Origin: DATBQN01 sp963755825
Lineage (GTDB): Bacteria; Acidobacteriota; Thermoanaerobaculia; Multivoradales; UBA5704
DNA: 64,000 bases
NCBI GenBank assembly: GCA_963755825.1
Contig: CAVWLA010000003.1
Span: 1,426,001-1,490,000, forward strand
Direction of reading: 5' to 3'
Notes under the pieces: generated by a model
Told to the model about the DNA's origin: nothing
The model's database searches: none
The model's input: the letters and a program-made list of their open reading frames with translations, nothing else
Program-made: the position numbers and the translations under genes
Part shown: one piece after another, positions 54,533 to 64,000 of the stretch
How the letters are laid out: each line of letters begins with the position of its first letter
Numbering within the stretch: position 1 is the stretch's first letter

Positions 54533-55935
54533 GCGATCGTGCCCTGCGCGTCGGCATGGTCGGCACCTTCGACGTCGACAACTATGGCGACCGCCTCTTC
54601 CCGCTGATCGCCCAGGCCGAGCTGGCGGAGCGGCTCGGCGCGGTCGACGTCCACTGCTTCTCGTACCAGGCCAAGACGGCGGCCGAGTGGCCCTTCCCGG
54701 TGACCTCGGTCACCGAGCTGCCGCGGCTCGTCCCGACCCTCGACGGCCTCCTCGTCGGCGGCGGCTTCCTCATCCGCTTCGACAAGCGGGTCGCCCCCGG
54801 CTACCTGCCGCCGAGCCCGGCGATCCATCACCCCACCGGCTACTGGCTGACGCCGGCGCTCCTCGCCCTGCAGCACGGCATCCCCCTGCTGTGGAACGCG
54901 CCCGGCGTCGACTACGGCCGCCTCCCCGCCTGGGCCGATCCGCTGCTGGAGCTGGCGCTCGGCGAGAGCGCCTACATCGCCGTCCGCGACGAGCCGTCGC
55001 GCGATGAGCTCGCCCGCTTCGTCGCCGCCGACCGCATCGACCTGGTGCCCGACACCGCCTTCGGCGTCGGCCGCCGGCTCGGCGGCGCGCCGAGCGCCGA
55101 GTTCGCCCGGCTGCGCGACGGCCTCGGGCTGACCGGGCGCTACATCATCATCCAGGGGACGCCCGGCCTCGAGGGCTGCCATCGCTTCCTCAAGCGGCAC
55201 GCCGAGCTGTGGCGCGAGCATCGCCTGCTGGCGCTCGCCGTCGGCCCGGTCAACGGCGACGACGCCAACCTGCCGAATGCCGATCTCCCCGCGCTCGTGC
55301 GGCTGCCCGCCTCGCCCCATCCGTTCCTCCTCGCCGAGATCATCCGGCGGTCGGCGGCGGTCATCGGCCCCAGCTACCACCTGGCGATCACCGCGCTCAC
55401 CGCGGGCGTGCCGGTCTTCACCCACGCGGACCTGAGCCTGGGGAAGTTCCCCGGCCTGGCCGGCCTCGCGGGCCTCTTCCCGATGCCGGACGAGGGCGAC
55501 GACCCGGCCGGCTTCATGGCGCGGCTGGGGCAGAGCGCGGTCTCGCCGCAGGTCGGCACCGCGCTCGGCCAGCTGGCGCACCACTGGGACCGCGTCGCGG
55601 CCGTCCTCGGTGCCGGCGCGAGCGGCGCTCGCGGCGGTCGATCCGATACGGCGCGGGAGGCGGTCGGCCGTTTCTGGCAGTCGCTGCCGGGCATCCTGGA
55701 GGCGGCCTCCCTGCAGGCCGACGCGCTCGCTCGCGGCGAGGCGGAGCGGCAGATCGCGGCGGCCGAGGCGGCGGCGGCGAGCGGCCGCGAGCGCGTCGCC
55801 GAGCTCGGCCGGGTGCTGACCCTGGCGCGGAGCGAGATCGCTCGGCGCGACCGCCGCATCACCCAGCTCCTGCAGTCGACCTCCTGGAAGCTCAGCGCGC
55901 CGCTGCGCTTCGTCGGCCGGCGCCTGGGCCGCTAG
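54529..55935 (+). CDS. Polysaccharide pyruvyl transferase-family protein
   Basis: 468 residues. LRVGMVGTFDVDNYGDRLFP at the start, DGLLVGGGFLIRFDKR, YIAVRDEPSRDEL and GPSYHLAITALTAGVPVF are hallmarks of PF04230, which adds pyruvate ketals to exopolysaccharide or cell-wall sugars. The C-terminal 100 residues are helical, ending in STSWKLSAPLRFVGRRLG, a tail common on glycan-processing enzymes. GGAGGGCGG precedes the ATG. It is followed 17 bp later by an oxygenase gene, and a sulfatase gene precedes it, so a surface-glycan modification cluster is likely. Confidence 0.85.
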   Translation: MSDRALRVGMVGTFDVDNYGDRLFPLIAQAELAERLGAVDVHCFSYQAKTAAEWPFPVTSVTELPRLVPTLDGLLVGGGFLIRFDKRVAPGYLPPSPAIHHPTGYWLTPALLALQHGIPLLWNAPGVDYGRLPAWADPLLELALGESAYIAVRDEPSRDELARFVAADRIDLVPDTAFGVGRRLGGAPSAEFARLRDGLGLTGRYIIIQGTPGLEGCHRFLKRHAELWREHRLLALAVGPVNGDDANLPNADLPALVRLPASPHPFLLAEIIRRSAAVIGPSYHLAITALTAGVPVFTHADLSLGKFPGLAGLAGLFPMPDEGDDPAGFMARLGQSAVSPQVGTALGQLAHHWDRVAAVLGAGASGARGGRSDTAREAVGRFWQSLPGILEAASLQADALARGEAERQIAAAEAAAASGRERVAELGRVLTLARSEIARRDRRITQLLQSTSWKLSAPLRFVGRRLGR

Positions 55936-55952
55936 CGGTTGAAAAGACGATC

Positions 55953-56708
55953 ATGCTCGACCTGACGCGCATCGCCGAGAGCAGCCTCGCGACCGAGCCC
56001 TATACCTGGGCGCCGATCGACGGCCTCTTCGCCGCCAAGGCAGCCGCGGAGTTGGTGGCGACCTACCCGCGCGATCATTTCAAGACCGTGCGCGGCCACG
56101 ATGGAGAGAAGGAGTTCCTCTACGAGTCCCGCGCCTTAGTCGACATGGGCGGCGGCACCGCCCACCCCGCCGAGCTCTCCCCCGCCTGGCGGGAGCTCGC
56201 CGGCGACCTGCAGTCGCCGGAGTACCGCGCCGCCATGTCGCTCTTGACCGGCTACGACCTGTCGGCGGCGCCGATCGAGGCCAACCTCTTCCACTACGGC
56301 CCGGGAGCCTGCCTCGGGCCGCACCTCGACCTCCCCGACAAGCGCATCACCCACGTCCTCTACTTCAACGGCCGCTGGGACGCGGCCGAGGGCGGCTGCC
56401 TGAACGTCCTGCGCTCCGGCAACCCGGAGGACGTCGCGGCGGAGATCCTGCCGCTCATCGGCAACTCCGTCGTGCTGGTGCGCTCGGACCGCTCCTGGCA
56501 CGCCGTCCGCCACGTCGCCGCGGACTGCCGGCGCTCGCGGCGGAGCGTCACGGTGACCTTCTACCGCCCGGGCGCGGTGAGCACCATGTGGCCGCCCGGC
56601 GACACCACGCCGCTCCATCGCTACGAAGCCCCCGACGGCGCCGCCGATGCCTCGCCCAAGCCATCCGCCTGGGCCAGGCTCCGCCGAGCGGCATCCGGCG
56701 GCCGCTGA
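55953..56708 (+). CDS. 2-oxoglutarate/Fe(II) oxygenase (prolyl-4-hydroxylase-like)
   Basis: 251 residues with the double-stranded beta helix: FHYGPGACLGPHLDLPDKRITHVLYFNGRWDAAEGGCL has the HxD iron pair, RSDRSWHAVRHV the distal His, and RRSVTVTFYRPG the Arg that binds 2-oxoglutarate. Such enzymes in glycan clusters hydroxylate sugars or lipids, but prolyl hydroxylation is also possible. It directly follows the pyruvyl transferase gene. Confidence 0.85.
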   Translation: MLDLTRIAESSLATEPYTWAPIDGLFAAKAAAELVATYPRDHFKTVRGHDGEKEFLYESRALVDMGGGTAHPAELSPAWRELAGDLQSPEYRAAMSLLTGYDLSAAPIEANLFHYGPGACLGPHLDLPDKRITHVLYFNGRWDAAEGGCLNVLRSGNPEDVAAEILPLIGNSVVLVRSDRSWHAVRHVAADCRRSRRSVTVTFYRPGAVSTMWPPGDTTPLHRYEAPDGAADASPKPSAWARLRRAASGGR

Positions 56709-56723
56709 AGCCTCGCCAGCCGG

Positions 56724-57470
56724 TCAGCGCGGCGGGGCGGCGAGAAGCTCGGCGAGGGCCCTCTCCTTCCTCGCCTGGGCCTCGTGCTCGAGATAGAGGG
56801 TGGGCCGGCGCGGCGCGCTCGGCGCACTCGCTCTCGGCGAGGCGGCAGCGCTCGCAGGTGAGGTTGACGGCGATCCGCGGCACCGCCGGGTCGTTCCAGA
56901 AGCGCACCGTCTGCTTGAAGTGATCGTCGAGGAGGAAGCCGAGCGAGACGCTCGAGCCGGCGCCGCTCGCCAGAGCCAGGGGCCGCGCCGTGGCGATGGC
57001 GAAGAACTCGGCGTTCTCGTCGATGAACTGCGAGCGCTGGGCGGCGAGGTCGGGATGGGCCGCGAGGGTGTCGAAGTCGAGCCGGTAGCCGAAGTCCTCC
57101 TCGAGCACCCGGCGGAGCGCCCCCGGCTCCAGCGCCTCGCCGCCCGTCCAGCCGCGCGCGGCGCGAAAGCGGGCCGCCGCCTCTTCCAGGTCGGCGAAGT
57201 AATTGGCGTTCATCCGCTGGTAGGAGCGCAGGGCGGCGAGCAGGAACTGCTCGACCTGCACGTCGTAGGTGCGGCCGATGTCGAGGAGCGCGCGGATGAG
57301 CGCCGCGGCGCGCTCCGGCTGGTCGGTCGCCAGGCCGAAGAGATCCTCCGGCTGCACCCCGAAGAGCTCGAACGGAAACCCCTGCAGGAAGTCGGAGCTG
57401 AAGACCGCCTTCACCGGATCGAGCGCCTCGCCGACCTGCGGCGAGACCAGCTCCTCGAAGGGGACCCGGA
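56724..57470 (-). pseudogene. Decayed XRE/ScfR-RamB-type regulator (no HTH, frameshifted)
   Basis: The remnant encodes VPFEELVSPQVGEALDPVKAVFSSDFLQGFPFELFGVQPEDLF and onward, which I recognise as the middle of the long XRE regulators that sit beside isocitrate lyase genes. The N-terminal helix-turn-helix is missing: a stop lies just upstream at the isocitrate lyase junction, and no proper start is available. After RSQFIDE the frame joins NAEFFAIATARPLAL, which in the intact family is much further on, so a central domain seems deleted. Near the end the CERC and SECAERAAP metal motif is present, but the final LYLEHEAQARKERALAELLAAPPR needs a one-base frame change around 56795. Three lesions suggest a dead gene. 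The family is from memory and should be confirmed. Confidence 0.68.
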
Positions 57471-57473
57471 GGC

Positions 57474-57698
57474 ATGTTCACCCTCGCCCGCGACTACCGC
57501 GACCGCGGCATGCTCGCCTACTCCGAGCTGCAGCAGGCCGAGTTCGCCGCCGAGAAGGACGGCTACACCGCCACCCGCCACCAGCGCGAGGTCGGCACCG
57601 GCTACTTCGACCGCGTCCGCGAGGTGGCGACCGGCGGTCTCGCCAGCACCGCGGCGATGGAGGAGTCGACGGAGACGGCGCAGTTCGCCGGGCGTTGA
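57474..57698 (+). pseudogene. C-terminal fragment of isocitrate lyase
   Basis: The 74 residues MFTLARDYRDRGMLAYSELQQAEF and on through TATRHQREVGTGYFD and ESTETAQF match only the last part of isocitrate lyase. The catalytic KKCGH region and the rest of the TIM barrel are absent. The frame continues open for a few codons upstream of the ATG and then meets the regulator remnant on the other strand. With the divergent regulator fragment this looks like one deletion that removed both 5' ends and the promoter region between them. The start ATG here is internal, not a true start. Confidence 0.8.
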
Positions 57699-57737
57699 GC
57701 CGGCGGCCCGCCGGATGGGCTCGTCGACCCCGCCGCG

Positions 57738-60980
<3,243 letters not shown>

Positions 60981-61121
60981 CGGGCGCAGAGTGTAGCGCA
61001 GGCCGGCGGCCGGCTGGGACCGCGGCGTCCAGGGGGCGCCCCCTGGCAGGGAACTTGTATGATCGGGGAGGCAGGCAGCAGATCTCGGCGACGCCGCCCC
61101 CGGCGCCGGAAAGGACCCCGC

Positions 61122-61637
61122 ATGGACCCCGCCAACGTCGATCGGCTGCGCCAGCTCCTCCAGCTCCACGGCGAGGCGCTGGAGCAGAAGCGGCTCCATC
61201 CGGAGGCCGGCCGCGAGCAGACGGCCGCGCTCCGCGAGCGCTTCAACGCCGCCGTGCGGGCGACCATCCTCCCCGTCCTCGAGGAGGTGAAGAACCTGAT
61301 GGTCGGCCGCGTCGAGTCGGCCGCCCTCTTCCACCAGCTGACCGCCGCCGGCCTCAGGGTCAGGCTCGACCGCTGGGAGGACTTCGAGCGCTCGCTGCTG
61401 TTCTTCGGCGACCCCGGCACGCGCTCGATCCGCATCACCCATGAGGGGATCGGCTTCGGCCTGCTGTCGCGGAAGGTCGACATCGGCGAGCTGTCGCCCG
61501 AGCTGGTCGAGGAGGAGGCGATGAAGTTCCTCCGCCGCCTCTTCGGCGACGAGCAGCTCCGCCGCAGTGAGCCGGCGGCGGCCGACCGCCGCCCCGCCGC
61601 CACCCCGCGCGCCGGCGACGATCTCGTCCGCCCGTAA
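61122..61637 (+). CDS. Hypothetical protein, 171 aa
   Basis: Not recognised. The first 60 residues are helical (LRQLLQLHGEALEQKRLHPEAGREQ and LEEVKNLMVG). The middle has a beta-like part (SLLFFGDPGTRSIRITHEGIGFGLLSRKV), and the last 25 residues are a polar tail. It is soluble. It is divergent from carB and 106 bp upstream of the acyl-CoA dehydrogenase gene, in the same direction. Codon bias fits its neighbours. Confidence 0.65.
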   Translation: MDPANVDRLRQLLQLHGEALEQKRLHPEAGREQTAALRERFNAAVRATILPVLEEVKNLMVGRVESAALFHQLTAAGLRVRLDRWEDFERSLLFFGDPGTRSIRITHEGIGFGLLSRKVDIGELSPELVEEEAMKFLRRLFGDEQLRRSEPAAADRRPAATPRAGDDLVRP

Positions 61638-61743
61638 ACGTCGGTCGACAGCCCGAAGCCCGGCCCTGCCGCGTTGCCAGGGTCCGCCCGCCGCGATACC
61701 ATTCCGGAGCTTCTGCAGATCCTCGAACCAAGGAGAGCGCGCC

Positions 61744-62892
61744 GTGGATTTTTCCCTCACCCCTGAGCAACGCGCCATCGAAGAGACGGCGCGCGAGTTC
61801 GCCCGCCGCGAGGTGGACCCCATCGTCGACGAGATCGACGAGAGCCAGCGCTACCCGCGGGAGGTGATGGCGAAGGCCGGCGAGCTGGGATTCCTCGGCA
61901 TCATCTTCCCGGAGGAGTACGGCGGCGCCGGGCTCGGCTATGTCGAGTACGTGCTGGTGGTGACCGAGCTGTCGAAGGTCGACCCCTCGGTCGGCATCAG
62001 CGTCGCCGCCCACAACTCGCTGTGCAGCAACCACATCTACAAGTTCGGCGACGAGGCGCAGAAGCGCCGCTGGCTGGTGCCGCTGGCCAAGGGCGAGAAG
62101 ATCGGCGCCTGGAGCCTGACCGAGCCGGGCGCCGGCTCCGACGCCGCCGGCACGCGGACGCGCGCCGAGAAGGTCGACGGCGGCTGGCTTCTCAACGGCG
62201 CCAAGACCTTCACCACCCACGGCAAGGTGGGCGACGTCTGCGTCGTCTTCGCGGTCACCGACGCCGAGGGTCCGCGGCACCACAACATCTCGGCCTTCGT
62301 CCTCGACAAGGGGATGGACGGCTTCCGCACCGGCAAGAAGGAGAACAAGCTGGGGATCCGCGCCTCCGACACCTCGGAGGTGATCATGGAGAACTGCTTT
62401 GTCGGCCCCGACCGGCTGCTGGGCAAGGAGGGCGAGGGTTTCGTCCAGGCGCTCCAGATCCTGGACGGCGGCCGCATCTCGATCGCCGCGCTCGGCCTCG
62501 GCACCGCCATCGGCGCCTACGAGACGGCTCTGCGCTACTCCAAGCAGCGCGAGCAGTTCGGCAAGCCGATCGCCGAGTTCCAGGCCATCCAGTTCGCCCT
62601 CGCCGAGATGTCCACCCGCATCGCCGCGGCGGAGATCCTGACTCTCGCGGCCGCCGAGGCGATGGACCGCGGCCAGAAGGTGAGCCGGCTCGCCTCCGAG
62701 GCCAAGCTGGCGACCGGCGAGGCCGCCGTCTTCTGCTCCGAGCGCGGCGTGCAGATCCATGGCGGTTACGGCTTCATCAAGGACTACCGCGCCGAGAAGT
62801 ACTACCGCGACGCCAAGATCTGCACCATCGGCGAGGGGACGAGCGAGATCCAGCGCCTGGTGATCGCGCGCCAGCTCCTCAAGGGCAACTGA
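61744..62892 (+). CDS. Acyl-CoA dehydrogenase
   Basis: 382 residues. FAD enzyme of short/medium acyl-CoA oxidation. Features: LTPEQRAIEETAREFARREV, GAWSLTEPGAGSDAAGTRTRA, FGKPIAEFQAIQFALAEM, GGYGFIKDYRAEKYYRDAKI and the catalytic Glu in TIGEGTSEIQR. Chain-length preference is not evident. The GTG at 61744 is chosen because it starts the family N-terminus and follows AAGGAGAG. meaB starts one base after its stop, so the two are one operon with the epimerase. Confidence 0.94.
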   Translation: MDFSLTPEQRAIEETAREFARREVDPIVDEIDESQRYPREVMAKAGELGFLGIIFPEEYGGAGLGYVEYVLVVTELSKVDPSVGISVAAHNSLCSNHIYKFGDEAQKRRWLVPLAKGEKIGAWSLTEPGAGSDAAGTRTRAEKVDGGWLLNGAKTFTTHGKVGDVCVVFAVTDAEGPRHHNISAFVLDKGMDGFRTGKKENKLGIRASDTSEVIMENCFVGPDRLLGKEGEGFVQALQILDGGRISIAALGLGTAIGAYETALRYSKQREQFGKPIAEFQAIQFALAEMSTRIAAAEILTLAAAEAMDRGQKVSRLASEAKLATGEAAVFCSERGVQIHGGYGFIKDYRAEKYYRDAKICTIGEGTSEIQRLVIARQLLKGN

Positions 62893-63897
62893 ATGCCGGC
62901 GCCCGCGCGCCGCTCCGGCTCCCAGCGCGAAGATCTCGACGACCTCGTCGCCCGCCTGCTCTCCCGCGAGCCGCGCGCCGTGGCGCGAGCGATCTCGCTC
63001 GCCGAGGGCGGCGGGCCGGCGCAGCGCGAGCTCATCGGCCGCATCTACGAGAAGACCGGCCGGGCGCGTGTCCTCGGCATCACCGGCCCGCCCGGCGCCG
63101 GCAAATCGACGCTCGTCGACCGCCTGACCCGCCTCTACCGCGAGCGCGGCGAGACCGTCGCCGTCCTCGCCGTCGACCCCTCGTCGCCGTTCTCGGGCGG
63201 CGCCATCCTCGGCGATCGCATCCGCATGCAGGGCCACTACACCGACCCCGGCGTCTATATCCGCTCGATGGCGACGCGCGGCAACATGGGCGGCCTGGCG
63301 CGCGCCTCGCGCGACGCCGTCGATCTCGTTGATGCGGCGGGCTTCGACCGCGTGCTGGTCGAGACGGTGGGCGTCGGCCAGGACGAGGTCGACGTCGTGC
63401 GCAGCGTCGACACCGTCGCGGTGGTGACCGTCCCCGGCCTCGGCGACGACATCCAGGCGATCAAGGCGGGCATCCTCGAGATCGCCGACGTCTTCGCCGT
63501 CAACAAGGCCGACCGCGAGGGGGCGGAGCGCTCCGTGCGCGACCTCCAGATGATGCTAGGGCTGGCCGGCGAGCACGGCGAGTGGGTGCCGCCGATCCTC
63601 AAGGTGGTGGCGAGCCGCGGCGAGGGGGTGGCCGAGCTCGCCGAGGCCGCCGACGGCCATCTCGCCTGGCTGACGGCGAGCGGCGAGCTCGCGGCGCGGC
63701 GGCGGAGCCACCTGCGCCTGCGCGTCGAGACCATCCTCAAAGAGCGGGTGGTGCGCGAGGCCGACCGCGTCCTCGGCTTCGACCGCGAGGTCGAGCGCGG
63801 CTTCCTCGCCCGCCTCGACCCCTACCGCGTCGCCGACCGCCTGTTCGAGGGCGTCGTCCGCACCGAGGCCGCCGCCGCGCGAGAAGGGGGCGCATGA
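62893..63897 (+). CDS. meaB: MeaB/ArgK-family G3E GTPase, methylmalonyl-CoA mutase chaperone
   Basis: 334 residues. P-loop ITGPPGAGKSTLVDRL, VAVDPSSPFSGGAILGDRIRM, then VETVGVGQDEVDV, VVTVPGLGDDIQAIKAGILEIAD and VNKADREGA, which are the MeaB switch and base motifs. It guards and repairs methylmalonyl-CoA mutase by gating cobalamin loading with GTP. Its ATG follows the previous TGA directly, and its own stop overlaps the epimerase start (ATGA). The mutase catalytic gene is at 20.8 kb, not in this operon. Confidence 0.95.
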   Translation: MPAPARRSGSQREDLDDLVARLLSREPRAVARAISLAEGGGPAQRELIGRIYEKTGRARVLGITGPPGAGKSTLVDRLTRLYRERGETVAVLAVDPSSPFSGGAILGDRIRMQGHYTDPGVYIRSMATRGNMGGLARASRDAVDLVDAAGFDRVLVETVGVGQDEVDVVRSVDTVAVVTVPGLGDDIQAIKAGILEIADVFAVNKADREGAERSVRDLQMMLGLAGEHGEWVPPILKVVASRGEGVAELAEAADGHLAWLTASGELAARRRSHLRLRVETILKERVVREADRVLGFDREVERGFLARLDPYRVADRLFEGVVRTEAAAAREGGA

Positions 63898-64000
63898 TCC
63901 GCGGCATCGACCACGTCGGCATCGCCGTGCGCTCGATTGCCGAGGGGCGCAAGCTCTACGAGGCGATGGGGCTCCACGTCGAGGCGATCGAGGAGGTGCC
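63894..64000 (+). CDS. mce: Methylmalonyl-CoA epimerase, N-terminal part
   Basis: Cut by the window end after 35 codons. MIRGIDHVGIAVRSIAEGRKLYEAMGLHVEAIEEV has the glyoxalase/VOC-fold start with the metal His of DHVGIAV. The position right after meaB, overlapping its stop, identifies it as the epimerase that makes (R)-methylmalonyl-CoA for the mutase. Confidence 0.85.
   Translation, partial: MIRGIDHVGIAVRSIAEGRKLYEAMGLHVEAIEEV

Noticed and set aside
61058..61121. Leaderless start at ATG 61059 for the 171-aa protein
   Set aside because: It would add a run of Arg/Lys codons with no predicted fold, and the -10 would overlap the ATG itself. ATG 61122 is more sensible, though without a strong Shine-Dalgarno.
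60981..61823. N-terminal extension of carB by some 280 residues
   Set aside because: The extension has no family resemblance, crosses the divergent genes on the other strand and makes the protein far longer than CarB. ATG 60980 begins the conserved sequence.

Overview
This is 64 kb of a GC-rich bacterial chromosome, probably from the Acidobacteriota (Thermoanaerobaculia- or Holophagae-like). That placement is inferred from the base composition, an acidobacterial-type VWFA protein, TPR-CHAT and ECF sigma genes, a PTPS-III-like protein where a folB-type function would be expected, and a cobalamin-dependent ribonucleotide reductase. I see no prophage, IS element, CRISPR array, rRNA or tRNA. Genes are dense and lie on both strands.

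Layout. 0-5 kb: an M24 peptidase (5' cut by the window edge), a degenerate squalene/phytoene-synthase-like protein, a UPF0173 hydrolase, DUF2269, an arginase-fold protein and an ArsR regulator with its own terminator. 5-7.5 kb: a short SelW-like selenoprotein gene with an in-frame TGA and a bacterial SECIS hairpin, a GT2 glycosyltransferase and a PTPS-III-type enzyme. 7.5-16.3 kb: an ECF sigma/membrane anti-sigma pair, an RNA m5U methyltransferase with a 240-residue Arg/Gly/Pro-rich tail coupled to an RNase Z-like protein, a type II (archaeal-type) GAPDH, a VWFA protein, an OmpA lipoprotein and a TlpA-like thioredoxin. 16.4-25.6 kb: nrdJ with a promoter and NrdR box, a class II Fic protein, methylmalonyl-CoA mutase, a PAS-GGDEF-EAL protein and a GSU2403-type nucleotidyltransferase behind a perfect inverted repeat. 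25.8-34 kb: two APC permeases, then a Gld-like ABC operon (ATPase, permease, GldG-like, DUF4340). 34.5-34.9 kb: an array of about nine degenerate 40-bp palindromic units. 35-41.5 kb: a minimal zincin, a membrane glycosyltransferase-like protein, an S4 protein, two AI-2E-family permeases around a DUF1328 peptide, and DinB. 41.7-47.6 kb: a TPR-CHAT protease, ECF sigma factor, membrane anti-sigma-like protein and small protein(s), all in one direction. 47.6-56.7 kb: fumarase, a YfiT-like protein, LspA, an aldo/keto reductase, then sulfatase, polysaccharide pyruvyl transferase and 2OG-Fe(II) oxygenase. 56.7-57.7 kb: remnants of a divergent regulator/isocitrate lyase pair. 57.7-64 kb: carB, a hypothetical gene, and an acyl-CoA dehydrogenase-meaB-mce operon cut by the window end.

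How the parts fit together. Mutase, MeaB, epimerase and acyl-CoA dehydrogenase point to propionyl/methylmalonyl-CoA metabolism that needs B12, which nrdJ also needs. The decayed isocitrate lyase and its regulator suggest the glyoxylate shunt was lost at this locus. The most unusual material is the selenoprotein, the TPR-CHAT/sigma/anti-sigma cluster (possibly a protease-triggered transcription switch) and the 40-bp palindrome array. Many genes start 6-8 nt after a TANNNT box, which suggests that leaderless mRNAs are common here.
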